From: Deroplatys truncata
Taxonomy: Eukaryota > Arthropoda > Insecta > Mantodea > Mantidae
Direction of reading: 5' to 3'
NCBI GenBank assembly: GCA_030765065.1
Contig: CM060990.1
Coordinates: 218,211,290-218,275,289, forward strand
DNA length: 64,000 bases
The position numbers were made by a program, and so were the translations under genes. Positions 24,157-36,200 of the stretch are shown here, in pieces. The notes below the pieces were generated by a model. The model was not told where the DNA came from, searched no databases, and saw only the letters and a program-made list of their open reading frames with translations. The first letter of the stretch is position 1, and the number at the start of each line of letters is the position of its first letter.

Positions 24157-25689
24157 GAAAATAAGGGAAAGGTACGTATGTCTTTAAAAGTCCCATGGTA
24201 ATTAGGCAATAATGATTTTTTTTTAAATGACTGATATCCAAAGTTCAGCAAGAGAGCCCATTCAATGGTGAAGGAAGAAATAAACTAAATCATTGGAGTG
24301 GTTTCTGCAAAAACTTGCACACTCACTTACTGTATCTCTGGTTGTGATATTGCCTATATTATTAGACTAGGCACAGAATTTGATGGCAACTGCGCTCTTG
24401 GCTACTACTGGAGCTCCAAATGTTGCCATGGGTTAGAGGGAGAACCCAAGCTAAAAATGAAGCAGAAATGAAATAATTTATAGACATAAATTATTGTAAG
24501 ACGTAAGCAAATACAAACTTGTTAAGCATTCATAAATCAACAATTAAAACGACCTGAAAATTATACCTTGATAACAAAAACAAAACTTGTGCAGACCAAG
24601 CAGAAAAACTCCTTATGGTAAACTATCATATTCAAAGGGTTAAAAAAAAAAAAAAAAAAAAAAAAATTGTAAATTCTTACTTGAAAATGCATCACTTACC
24701 ATTTGGGGACTATTGGTTCCCTCTCACCACTTGTACATTGCTCATTAAGTAAAATTTTGGCTAAAAACCAATAAAATTGAACATGTGCAGTTACTATAAC
24801 TGTTCCAAGAGTGCTCACTGAATTTACTACCATATATAAAAGCTACAACCTCAACCGAGTGTGAAACTTGCCAACTAAAGATTTCTTGTCATTTAGCTGA
24901 ATGTGGTGTGTGGCCTGTTTTGCATCAAAATCAACAATTTGGTTCATAGCAGCATCCCTTGTAGAAAGATAAATTCAGCTGCACATTATCATCTGGCAAG
25001 AAGTTTTTGTACTACACACTTCAAAATAAAGCACTTTTCATGAAAAGAATGTTTGCTTTCTTGGAATTTCAGTAGATTCTGTGGATGCAAATTATATTTG
25101 TATCAATGCTTATACAACGTAATTTCACAGCAACCGAAGTATCAATACTGCAAGGCAGAGCATGAATTTTATTTCTGTTTGCACTGACCAGCTTTGCCCA
25201 TCAGCCACAACAAAGTTTTGTTTGCCATAGTATAAGTTTCCATATTAGAATCCAAAAACATATGTTTCTAAGAGCTACTTGTAGCTCCTTATCTGAATAT
25301 TGAACTTAATCCCACATGAGGGAGAGGGAGACTTAAAGTGGAAGAAGCATAACTGTGCCAGACAGTTATATTCCATTGTCATAGCTGGAAAATAACAGGT
25401 CTTCCTTATACAGGGTGTCTCGCCTAACCCTAACCTCAAATATCTTCAAAATTAAATAAAATGTGAAAAATTTAATTCCATAGGAAGGTAACTATGTCAC
25501 CGGCTGACACAATCGGAAGGCATGCACAATCCATTAGAGTAAACAAATACTGCTTTCATCACAAAACTACGTTTTTTATATGGAACATGTTTGTTTCTAG
25601 CAAACTGAAAACTTAGTTACAATTAGTATTAATGGACTTGATTTCACTTTTATAACTTGAAAGATTGTTGAGTCAGTTTGCGACACTAA
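24157..25689. other. No gene recognised
   Basis: AT-rich DNA with a 26-base A tract at about 24641-24666. At 25411 there is an ACAGGGTGTCTCGCC... start that resembles 52671 and the ends of non-autonomous insect repeats, but no partner terminus was found. Confidence 0.5.
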
Positions 25690-26054
25690 CTTCACTTAAT
25701 TAAATTTTATTTCAGAATATGTTTCAGAAGCAATTGCTTCCATCTTCAGCCTTGGTCCAACTGGCAGCACTGGAGATATTACTGGTGTTGGTTGCAGAGG
25801 TGGTGTCATCAGGTATCCTTGTGATGAAGCTGTTGTCATTCAAGGGTGAATTTCAAAATTCATTAAGTGTTCTTTCCTTTTTATGATGTGGATGTTTTCC
25901 CAGACTTTTAATTCAGTGGACTGCTGATGTACCTCAATGTTCTTTTCTGGATTGATGTCATGGTTGCCATCCAAAAATGGGTTGGCTACAGCAGATTTTT
26001 TGGTTTGTTTACTGGTAATGCAACTGAAATGTCCTTTCCTTCCGGTGTCAATGT

Positions 26055-26057
26055 TTT

Positions 26058-26100
<43 letters not shown>

Positions 26101-26105
26101 CTTTT

Positions 26106-26136
<31 letters not shown>

Positions 26137-26154
26137 CTTTTTCTTTCTTTCTTT
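26055..26154. repeat. (CTTT)n microsatellite in the GIY-YIG region
   Basis: On the minus strand it encodes KERK-type repeats in frame between NLVYI and TLTPEGKD. In the plus Penelope copy these two pieces are only a few residues apart. Confidence 0.9.
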
Positions 26155-26302
26155 AGAATATACACCAGATTACAGTTTTCACAGTTGATTAAGTAGATGC
26201 CCGAATTTTGTTGTGATGGTCGTGTCTGTCTTTCAAAGACTTGCATGAAGCAAGTAAATTTTTAATGTTATACTTGTTCTGTGGAGCCAAAGTTATATTG
26301 TA

Positions 26303-27134
26303 TTAGGTTGTCTTGCAACTAATGTCAGTTTTTAGGTTTGGTGTTTTATAAGATAGAATTGGTTTTCTTTAGTTCGCCAATGCTATTTACAGAATGCCAT
26401 GGTTAGTATTAGTATTGCGTACATTGCAAGAATGTATCAGTTGTCAGTTATTATTACACACTCGCAAAATGGAAATTACAAAGTTTGAGAATTAGTCCTC
26501 CTAAAACATTACAGAAAACAAGATTTTTGAGCCACAGCAGCAGGTTTATAAATATGTGAAGTGAAAGAAGGTGTCATTAGTGAGCATGTGACATAATGAT
26601 GGTTCCAACATTTCAACACTGGAGAAGGAAACACTAAAGATTTACCACGTTCTGGAAGACCTGAATTATGGGATATTGAAAACAAACATAAGAGTTTTGG
26701 AAGAAAATTCACAAAAAAGTACTCGTAGCATTATTAACTGAAATAGAGTTCTCTTGCAGCAGGACAATGCAACATTACATACTGCACGAACAGCCATGAC
26801 AAAAATTCAGGAATTGGAAGGAGTCAAACTGCTACCATATCCAGCATACAGCCCTGATCTTGTGCCTTCAGATTACCCTCAGGTTCGATCCATGGCCAAT
26901 TTCTTGCGTGGAAGAAATTTTGAAAATATTGAAGCTGTGGAAGTGGGTCTCACCAGATTCTTCACATCAAAAACCAGAGAGCAGTACCATCATGGGATAA
27001 TGAACCTCGCTGAAAGATGCTAAAGACCATAGAATCTGATGGTCTCTACTTTGAAGAGTAGTTTTAATTTCTTGTCAGAAAATATTCCAAATGAAGTTGT
27101 GCTTAAAAACCGACATTACTTATGAGACACCATC
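26303..27134 (+). mobile_element. Internally deleted mariner
   Basis: It is flanked by TA on both sides (26301-26302, 27135-27136). The ends are related: TTAGGTTGTCTTGCAACTAA on the left and GATGGTGTCTCATAAGTAAT reverse-complemented on the right. It is 832 bp, against about 1.3 kb for intact mariners. Alignment of the flanks with the other Penelope copy shows an exact empty site. Confidence 0.85.
26470..27055 (+). pseudogene. mariner transposase, deleted
   Basis: The N-terminal part is readable only with frameshifts and runs to about 26735. The frame then jumps directly to LLQQDNATLHTARTAM (26750), where the aspartate is the second catalytic residue, and YSPDLVPSDYPQVRSM, which holds the third (SD). 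The C-terminal part is intact to LAERCxKTIESDGLYFEE. The middle third, with the first catalytic aspartate and part of the DNA-binding domain, is gone. A mobilisable but non-autonomous copy at best. Confidence 0.8.
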
Positions 27135-27389
27135 TATACTGAAAATTTTGATGAGTCTGTATTTTAGACTAGGATGGCAAGTGAATTTTGCAAATTGTTG
27201 GCATATTTCTTGTGTGCAGTGTGTACTGTTTTTTCTGATGTTTTTATTTGTTTTTGAAATTTTGCAACCTTGTTATGCACTATTTTGGGTTTGAAACCAC
27301 ACCATTGTAATATGGAAAGGATGTGGTGGTATTCCTGCTGATAAATATTGTAAGCAACCATAAAAGCTCTAAAGGAAAAACCAGTCATT

Positions 27390-29040
27390 TACACCAAGGT
27401 TGATAAAGGCAATACGATAGTGATTTTAGACCAAGCAGGCTACATCAACAGGACAGAAGGCCGCCTCCATGATGGAAATTACATAAAAATTAAATCCAGC
27501 AGATGTTCAAATTCTTTTAAAAAAAAAAAAGACAAATTCAGAATTAAACCGGGTAATCCAATTTTACCAAGACTGTACACACTCCCTAAGATTCACAAGC
27601 CTAGTAATGGCATGAAGCCAATAGTAAGCTGTATAGATGATCCTACCTACAAATTGTTAAATAATTGGCTTGTCAACAAATTTGATTCTTTTCCAAAATT
27701 TGAATGCAGAGTTATCAAACACCCATTTGATGGGTAGAAAAGCTGAAAGATGTTGCAATGCAGAAGATTCACTGGTTTCATTTAATGTTGCTTCTCTCTT
27801 CACCAGCATACCTTTAAAAAAAAATTCTTGATGCTCTTAAGACAATGGATAATAGACATTGGAGCACCACAAGAAGAAATAGAAAGCCATTATACCCTCG
27901 TAAATCTATGTATTCAACAATATTGTTTTCAATTTAACAAGTTCTATAAACAAACATCTGGCCTAGCCATGGGAAATCCATTGCCACCATTTCTTGCATA
28001 ACTCTTCATGAGCCACTTTGAGATACACATCACAAAATCGTTTCCACTGATATTCAAAACTTGGATTATATATTTTGATGTTTTTGCAATCATACCCACT
28101 AAACTCCTAGATGAAGCCCTCAGACTGCTAAATCGACAGAACAAATCCATTCAGTTCGCAATTGAAATAGAGCATGAAGGGTCTCTTCCATACTTAGACC
28201 TGAAAATCACCAAGAAACAGAACATGTTCACTTTTGGCATTCATCAAAAACCCACTCATACGGACAAGAGTGACAGCTTCAACCCAAAACCCCATATTCA
28301 ATAGTCTTACCTACAGATTGGTCAACTTACCTCTCAGCAAAGAAGAATATCAGCAGAATACAACCACATCCTTTCCATAGCATAACAGAATGGTTTAAAC
28401 CCAACATGGTGCATAACAAAGTTGCAAAATTTCAGAAACAAATAAAACATCAGAAAAAAAACTACCTTCTGCATGCAAGAACCACACTGACAATTTGTAA
28501 AATTCACTTGCCACCCCAGTTTAAACCACAGCTTCAACAAAATTTTCAAGACATAAAACATAACTTCAGCTTCACAGAATAAGTATACCATTCATAATTT
28601 GCTTGCTTCTCCTTTGGAAGGTGGAATACCACCACAACAAAATTCGGGCATTTACTTAACTGTGAAAACTGCAACCTGGTGTATGTAGGTAAACAAAATG
28701 AAACATTGAAACCAGAAGGAAAGGATTTTTCAGTTGCATTACCAGTAAACAAATAGAAAAATCTGTTGTAGCAAACCATTTTTGGATGGCAACTATAACA
28801 TCAACCCAAAATAGTGACATTATTGAGGAATGTCAGTATGTGTGCTAAACTAAAGTCTGAGAAAACAACATAGAAGGAAATAACAAGCAATGAATTTTTA
28901 AATCCTGCCCTTGAATAACTTCAGCAGATTCAGCACAAGGATACCAAATTATGCCACCTCTGCAACCAACACCAGTAATAGTCTCCAGTGCTACCAGTTG
29001 CACCAGGGCTACAGATGGAAGTTATTGTTTCACTTCACTG
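27390..29040 (+). mobile_element. Penelope-like element, plus copy
   Basis: It contains RT and a GIY-YIG-like endonuclease in that order, the defining arrangement of Penelope-like elements. Its 5' end is truncated inside the RT N-terminus and fused to the inverted copy. The 3' region matches 25690-25860 in reverse. No pseudo-LTR was recognised. Confidence 0.8.
27395..28960 (+). pseudogene. Penelope-like reverse transcriptase and GIY-YIG endonuclease
   Basis: 27420-27737 reads TKVDKGNTIVIL at the start and LPRLYTLPKIHKPSNGMKPI, the RT fingers signature of this class. After a frameshift QTSGLAMGNPLPPFLA appears at about 27950. At 28008-28304 come YFDVFAIIP and a HEGSLPYLDLKI...PTHTDK stretch. 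The palm box is YFD where YVDD is expected, so one catalytic aspartate seems lost by a 3-bp deletion. The endonuclease piece is NCENCNLVYVG at about 28660, with later stops. In intact relatives it copies RNA at chromosome breaks or ends. Confidence 0.8.
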
Positions 29041-29399
29041 TTTCCAACTTCTAACTTAAAAATTAATTCACTTTTCTATACCTCATTAACCTGAAATGCT
29101 TAAGACTTTTAAAGGATGGTAACAGATATACTGTTTCTGATTTATACATGCGCAGTACCGTGCTTAGGCAAGGGTTACTTGCATTGTCACTGAAGCCTGG
29201 TGTAAGCCAACCAATATCAGTATGACACATTCTACCATTCAATGTACTAGTGTCTCCTGATCTGTCTGAAACAGACAACAGTACAGCAAACAGAGAGATA
29301 TTACATAGAACACACTGTAACATATTTTACATATATTACTATTTTCCATATTCATACATTGAACCCTTTTTTGGTGTTTGTTACATTTGATTTTGTCTA

Positions 29400-30440
29400 G
29401 TGTATATGTCAGTCTTCAGTAATGACAGTCTTCACTTATGGCAAAAGTCACAGAAATGCAACCACAGCTGTGGCATTGTATGCTGAATGCTTCCCAGATT
29501 GACGGTGTCCTTCACCTTGTACCATTGCCAACAGCTGCACAAGTCTCATTGAAAAAGGAAGCTGGGCTCCCAGAAAGCAATCAACATACAAACACAGCAA
29601 CTAACACTGGAAATGAAATTGCTGTTCTGGCTGCTGTAGTGCACAATCCAGAGGTAAATGTATGACAGATTGAACACACTTCCAGAATAAGCTGCAGTAA
29701 TGTGTGGAGAATTTTGCTAAGGCATAAATTTCATCCGTTTCATATGTCACTGCACCAAGAACTGTATGGGAATGACTGAATCCCACATTGCTTTCTGTCA
29801 TTTTGCTCTTCAGCAGTTGCAAGGTAATATTTTGTTAACAGATAAAGCTTCATTCACAAATCATGATAATGTGAATTTGGAAACGTGCACTACTGGTTCA
29901 TGCAAAATGCCCACTAGCTCCGCGTGTTGCTCATCAACAGTGGAATGTCGATTTTTGGTACTGTATCATTGGTAACTATATTGTAGGCCCCTATTTTTAT
30001 CAGGGAACAGTTAACAGACAGCAATACACAATAGTTCTTAGATACTCTACCCCTTCTCATGAAGGATGTGGGATTGGAAACATGTCTCAATGTGGTTCTG
30101 CATGATGGGTGCCCTACACAGTTTACACATGTCTCCAGAGAAGTTGTGAATGCAAGGTTTCCCAATAGGCGGATAGGATGCAGTAGTCCTGTGAGGTGGC
30201 CAGCTCAGTCCCCTGATTTAGCACCATTAGACTTCTCTGAAGTGCATTGAAAGATAGTGTATCAGGAGCCCCCAATGACATGAGAGAAAATGCAATAATG
30301 GATTACTGTGGCATGTGAGGCAATATCTGTAGAAACGCTACAATCTGTGCAATGCTCTTGTTCACCATCTCCAAAAGTGCATTGATGCAAACAGTGGACT
30401 CTTCAAGCATCTGCTGCAGTGACAGTTTCATCAGATAAGA
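29400..30440 (+). pseudogene. Tc1/mariner-related transposase relic
   Basis: An N-terminal helix-turn-helix pattern is readable near 29440-29560 (YAECFPD.RCPSP, LIEKGSW). The middle holds KASFTNHDNVN near 29850 and IVGPYFYQGTVN near 29985. The C-terminal part at 30059-30250 reads PNRRIGCSSPVRWPAQ then SPDLAPLDF, where the last aspartate fits the third catalytic residue. An EKIVYQEPPMT-type tail follows. This matches the common insect transposases with a DUF4817-type N-terminus. Multiple frameshifts, and no termini could be fixed. Confidence 0.6.
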
Positions 30441-32466
30441 CATTACCAATTATTTGAGAGTGCATTTTCCTTGTTGGATTAATTAACAAAGATGAAGTTT
30501 CTGTGGGCTATAGGCCATTAGTAATTATGTTTGGGAAAGTGAAACCAAGTTTATCATTAATAATTCTACCTCTAATTTTCATTTCACTGGAAATAACAAA
30601 TGTTCCATTTTAAAAACAAAATGTAACTTTGTGTTGAAAGTGATACTTGTTTGCTTTCATGAATTTTGCATACTTCCTCATTATATGAGCCACTGACATG
30701 GGTACATTTCTGCACAACTAGATTTTTCATATCTTGTTTAATTTGTAAATATTTGGAGTTGAGAGTTAGGGGAGACATTCTGTATATGTAGATCTAGCCT
30801 TTAGATGTCTGATACTTAACCATGTTAAAAGCCTATAACACACAAGCCATGTTAAAAGATTACACTGTGGCCCATCTAGTAATCAGCTTGGATATTTTGT
30901 TATAACTTATTGTATCAAGGTCACAAATAACTTATCCTGCTAAACAATATTTGTGATATTCTTTGCCATGCATTTAAACATAAACTTGCATTAATGAGCA
31001 TTCTACAGCACCAGATACAGTACAGTACTTCAATAACTCTGTGACAGTTACTGTTACTAATTAGTTGCTTTGACACGTATGATACAGCTGTAATAGCGAA
31101 TAAATATTTAAAAAGGAAGGAATAATTTATATATATTAAGAATGTTCATCTCTCTCTTACCAATAATTAATATTTTAACTAATAAACTAATCTAACTTAA
31201 ATCTAATTAATAAATAAACTAACTATATTAACTATCCATCTTAAAGTCCCCCTACTTAGTTTCCAAGCAATAATCTACTCAGCTTGTATAGAACCATTGG
31301 TGAGAGGCTCATAAAAAAAGCATTTCTGTATTATACTGCTTTAAATATTATGCTATCCTATTCCTTTTTAAGCTTTCTGCAGTTTATTTGCATTTCATGT
31401 TTCATAATTAATCCCAGTTTAACACAAGAATGAATAAATGTGTTAAAAGAACTAAAGCTGCAAAAGGAGTGGCGTTTCCAGATAAGGCTATAATCTGTTA
31501 GCATATGAACTTAAATCTAAGGGTGTTCATTCAGCTGGTATAATCTTTACATGGGTGAATTAGTAACACTGAAACATAATATCTGAAAGAAAACAAAATA
31601 TGTAGTTGCCACATAGCCAATTATTTTGGCTGCAATAGTACATATTAAATGCATTTGCAGCACATGCTTCTCGTGACACAATTTCCCACTGAAGAATAAT
31701 AAAATACTTAAATTTTAATGTAGATAAATTAATGATGAACCTGCAACTTTTTGAAGCACCACCATCTTGTTTAAATTTGTTCCAGTAACCTTCTCACTCG
31801 TGTATGAATCTAAAATGTTTCTGTTCAGTATCAGATCTTCAAAGTGTTTGTATGTAGCCTTTCAGTCTTTACTGTGATTGTTAATATTTTATCTCCACTG
31901 CTATTCTAACAGTTGTATACAAATGATGGGGATCATCAGCTGATACCAAACATTTTTTTCATAATTTTTTTCTCTTGCTGGAAAATCGTTTTGTGCTTTT
32001 ATGACTTTTATTGTGAAGTTTTTCACAAAAAAATGAGTTTTTGTTAACAGTTCATTCATTGTTGAGTTGTGATTATCAGGAAATGTGTATATCAAATTTC
32101 TTCTTCCACATAGTAGTCGGTAAACATTGCACTTATCAGACTTGAGTTTCAAGGTCTGATAGAAAATATGGCTAAGAGATACTAACATACAGAGTTTGAT
32201 GAAAGAGAGAATGAAAGATCTTGAGAACTGACAATTTAATGTGAATAAAACCCTATTTTATAACTCCAGCAGTAAACCAAAGATGTTACTACCCATGATC
32301 TTAAAGAACTTAAAAATATTCCTATAATAATTTCCCTTCTTTTCTTTCCTCTTAAGCTAAAATATCAGCCTTGGGGGGAAAAAGTAACTCGTAATGCAGT
32401 AGGAAATATTCTGAATAGACTGCTAATATTTATGATCAGAAAGTAAGGATGCGAGCCGATAAGTAC
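30441..32466. other. No gene recognised
   Basis: Two kilobases of AT-rich sequence. Two minus-strand frames (30584-30778 and 31901-32188) have no motif I can place. Possible old LINE debris, unproven. Confidence 0.5.
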
Positions 32467-32964
32467 TGTAACAAATCAAAACACCACTTACTGTGAAAAC
32501 ACATTTTATTTATCACATGTCGCTCAACGTTACACAAACTTTGAACTTAAGTCGCTTTGGCACACACTCAAATACATCACAACTGATCCATCGAACCAAA
32601 TCAAAACTGAACTGCTGAACTGCATGACTCACAAGTGACTGCTGAGTTACAGCTCATAATTAAACTGCAATGTCCACTTGCATTGTTGCAAGTGGACAGT
32701 GCAGTTTAATAACAGAACTTAACACTCGACGAATTCAACACTGACTGAACTCAACATGAGCAAACTCCCTTATATAGGTCCCGCATATAAAACAGAACCT
32801 TCTCGAAAAGGAACCCACGAGAACACGCCGAAATGAATGCTCCAGAACAGATAAGCAGCAAACAAAGAGATTTTTATTCCACACTCACTATTGTTCCGAC
32901 GACCCGTCGCAGGCCCATCCGGGAGCCACGGGCGGCCGCGGATAGCGCCGCACACGTGGTCACA
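32467..32964 (-). repeat. 3' LTR of the Gypsy element
   Basis: Starts TGTAAC and ends GTCACA. At 32661-32708 it carries a near-perfect hairpin (TGTCCACTTGCA against TGCAAGTGGACA) that is absent from the other LTR. TTGCTCCCTCCTCAGGG (32965-32981) is the polypurine tract in minus orientation. Confidence 0.8.
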
Positions 32965-33019
32965 TTGCTCCCTCCTCAGGGCTGGTCGTCCTGAACAACA
33001 CAGTCGTGACAAACTAAAC

Positions 33020-33900
33020 GATCTAGGTGTACCACCTGCGTCTTCCCTCGGGGCAGCCTCTGGATGCGGTAGACCACATCATTGATCCTCTTAACCACGT
33101 AGTAGAGTCCTTACTATGGTTGTTGAAGCTTAGGACAACGCCCTTTGCCCAGGTAGGGCGATACAGCCACACCAAATCACCTTGCTGGACACCTTGGCTG
33201 ATGGCCTGGTGGTTGTAGCGGGTTTTCATCCGGTCTCTCGCTATCTGGATGTGTTTGTGGACCATTTCGTGCACGTCGTGAAGACAGTCCGAGTTTCTCC
33301 ACGTAGTTGATTGCCGAGCGTTCCGCCCCAGGGAGACTTCCAAAACTCGGGTCACATGGAAGACGTTGCTCCCTGCCGAAGACTAAGGTGGCTGGAGTTA
33401 ACCTGGTGGTGTCGTGAGTCAACGAGCGGTAGGCCAGCAAGTACCCTAATATACTAGTCCCTCTGGTGATTGTCCACGACCTTACTTAGGTGCTCTTCTA
33501 GGGTCTTGATGTACCGTCTGAATGCGGGTGGAGAAGCGTTGACGCGTCTTGTACACTCTCTCTAGCGCTTCACTCATCAGGTTCGACTCGAAGTTAGTGC
33601 CCTGATCGCTGTGTGGCTCTAACAGTATCTCAAATCGGCAGAACATTTCTTCCCTTAGTCAGTCCACGATCGTCTTGTCCTTTTGTTTAGGAATGGCGTA
33701 CACCTCCAGCCACTCGGTGAAGTAATCCATGACCAACAGATACTTTTTACCCCCTGTCGGACACAGGGTACAGTCCAGCCATATCAATGGCGACGCGCCC
33801 GAATGGTGCTCCCACGTTGTATTGCTGCATGTGACCACGGCTCTTAGTCTGGGCCACGACTTGCCGCACACACATGACATTGCCGGCACCACCTCTCAGC
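33020..33900 (-). pseudogene. Gypsy integrase
   Basis: 33892-33659 contains GGKKYLLVMDYFTEWLEVYA, the core around the first catalytic aspartate, then QKDKTIVD. After frameshifts, PHSDQGTNFES near 33610 holds the second catalytic aspartate. 33440-33177 gives MLAYRSLTHDTTRLTPATLVFG, and 33355-33023 gives QQGDLVWLYRPTWAKG, the C-terminal DNA-binding segment. At least three frame changes. Confidence 0.8.
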
Positions 33901-34224
33901 GTCCGTCCGTAGTCTCAACCAATAGTACTTTTGTCGAAGCTTGTCAATCGTTCGGTTGGGTCAAAGATGTCCTCCCGAAGTTCTCGCGTGTACTTCCTCC
34001 AGGACTTCGACACCTTACTTCGAAGGAGGAGCATTGCTCTCTTCAGATCTTCCCTTCTGGCAACTCCCTTACTCTAAACAACACATCGTACTTGGTCTTC
34101 AGCGAGTCCCATTGAACCCAGTAGGATTTGCACGCTACTTCTGGGAGCGATGTCCTCCCACTTCGGCCTAGTTCCTGCCCCATCTCTCTCAGGAGCGGTC
34201 CCAAATCTGCGTCCGTCAGCTGCT

Positions 34225-34900
34225 CCCTCCTTAGGCCTGCGCTATCCTATCCATCTGCAGGTACCGCTGAAATCTCGGGATAACTGCGGCACACTCCTTC
34301 ACCCTAGTGCACTGGCCGCACTCTTTCGGGCAGGGTCTTCTTGGTATGGCATCCGCATTGGGCTGGCCCCTTCCTCTCTGATGCTCTGATGTGAAGTTGT
34401 ATTCCTGAAGCCTCTGGATCCAACGGGCTGTCTGGCCCTCCAGGTTGTTAAAGCTCAATAGCCAGGTTAAGGCGGAGTGGTCAGTTCTCAGGTGGAACGG
34501 CTGCCCGCACAGGTACTTAAGAAAATGTTCCAGCGCCTTCACAACTGCCAGGAGTTCCCATCGGGTAACGCAGTAGCTCTTTTCCGCCTAGGAGAGCGTC
34601 TTGCTGTAGTGAGAAATTACCCGCTCTTGCCCATCCTGGATATTACGCCTCCAATATCACTGTCGCTGATGTCGGTGTCCACGATAAAATCGCCGCCTGG
34701 ATGTGAAAAATCCAAAACATGCGCATTGCAGAGTGCTGACTTAAGCGCCTGGAACGCTTTTTCGGTCTCTTCTGTCCTCATGTAAGGCCGGTGTTCTTCC
34801 TTCTGACGAGTGAGGGGCTTCGTGATGTTGGAGAAACCTCTAACGAACGGCGGTAGTAGTTGCATAGGCCCAGAAAACTGCGCAACTCTCGTTTATCTTT
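34225..34900 (-). pseudogene. Gypsy RNase H
   Basis: 34865-34617 reads NITKPLTRQKEE, then FQALKSALCNAHVLDF and FIVDTDISDSDIGGV, which holds the first RNase H aspartate (normally DASDxGIG). 34542-34231 reads FHLRTDHSALTWLLSF and ARWIQRLQEYNF, with the second aspartate, then GQPNADAIPR. Frames are broken between the two. Confidence 0.82.
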
Positions 34901-35420
34901 CGGGCGAATCCAATCTCTCTCAGCTCGAGCCTTCTCCGGGTCCGTGGCCATCCAAGTTGGTGAGACTACGTGGCCCAAGTAGTTAACCTCCTTACAGAAG
35001 AGTTGGCACTTCTTCGCGTTCAGTTTCAGGTTAGCTGCTTGCAGTCTCTGTAATACCTTGATCAGGTTCTCTAGATCTTCGAAACTACTGCCAGTGGCGA
35101 TATCAAAGTACAGCAGGCAGACGTCGTAGGTCAATACCCTTATCACAGATTCCATAAGGCTGAAAAGTGGCTGGCGCGTTGCAGAAGCCAAAGGGTATAA
35201 CCGTAAACTGCCAAAGCCGTTGGCCGGTCGAGAATGCGGTGTTTTCCTTGTCTCTGGAATGCATAGCCACTTGCCAATATCCCGATTTAAGGTCCAAGAT
35301 CGATAAACACTGGGCGCCAGCAAGTGTGTCCAGGAGGTCGTCAATCCGGGGTAAGGGAAAAGTCTATCGGGTGACAGCGTTCAACTTCCTATAGTCCACG
35401 CAGAAGCGTAGCTCGCCGAT
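34778..35420 (-). pseudogene. Gypsy reverse transcriptase
   Basis: 35297-35103 gives MDLKSGYWQVAM with the first catalytic aspartate and VIPFGFCNAPATFQ. In the neighbouring frame CLLYFDIATGSSFEDLENL stands where the YLDD box belongs. The second aspartate of the pair is replaced by isoleucine or lost to a small indel, so the active site is broken. AANLKLNAKKCQLF, NYLGHVVS and LRSFLGLCNYYRR follow in the expected order. Confidence 0.82.
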
Positions 35421-35539
35421 CTTCACCAAGACCTCAAGAGAACACCAAGGGCTGTCGGACTCTTTGATGATGCCCCTAGATATCATGCCCCCCAACATGT
35501 CTCGTACCTCCGCTTGCTTCACTAGAGGAACACGTCTTG

Positions 35540-36200
35540 GTGGTTGTCAGATAGGTCGGGCTTCTCCGGTGTCGACGTGGTGGAATACTCGGTTGGTGCG
35601 GCCGTAATCGCCATCTCCTTGGCTGAAGGCGGATTGGTATTGCCTAAGGAGTTGTTGGATCTTCTTAAGTTGTGCCGCAGTCAGGCGGTCGGCCGCCCTC
35701 TTCAAGCCTTCCAGCCGGGTCCCCAGACCTTGAAATAGTGATGGCCCCTTCGGGTTCGTCGCACAGCGATACACTCGCACTGGCTAGCATTTCCCTAACT
35801 CCGTTCCGGCCTGTATGTCCTGATCGGTGTCCTAAGGATTCAGCAATCTCACAGGCACTCCCTCCCGGCAAGGCAACAATGCTCCGGTGACGCACTTTCC
35901 ATTAATGGTGGTTTCCGGTCCAAACCCAGGTTCTTTGAGCGCTGGCCTTACAGACACGCCTTCATCACCTCGTTTCTTGCGGGCACAACTACATCCTCCG
36001 TCAGGATAACCTTGTAGATCTCCGGATATTCGTCGATTCTCCGGAGCGTTATCTCGTCTCGGCGAATCTCAAGACACTCCTACCAATGTTGACCGTCATC
36101 TCGTGGCTCCTGAGGGCATCCAGTCTCAGTATCACATCTTCAGCCATTGCTACGAACACCCACAACCTTAAAATGCTCCGCCCTAAGTTCAACTCCAGCA
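35540..36200 (-). pseudogene. Gypsy pol N-terminal region (protease to RT linker)
   Basis: 35780-35547 contains LTAAQLKKIQQLLRQYQSAFSQGDGD and GRTNRVFHHVDTGEARPI, the segment just before RT (HxIxTG..RPI). The protease (expected D-T/S-G) lies upstream but I could not place its active site with confidence. Several frameshifts. Confidence 0.6.

Larger units (their letters stand above)
25690..27390 (-). mobile_element. Penelope-like element, inverted 5'-truncated copy
   Basis: On the minus strand the sequence aligns with the plus copy at 28340-29030. It starts in the RT-to-endonuclease linker (27350-27137), jumps over a mariner (26303-27134), and resumes with the GIY-YIG-type segment NSGIYLINCENCNLVYI at about 26180, then PEGKDISVALPVN near 26030. 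A CTTT array of about 100 bp replaces the middle of this domain in frame. It meets the plus copy head to head at about 27390. Confidence 0.8.
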
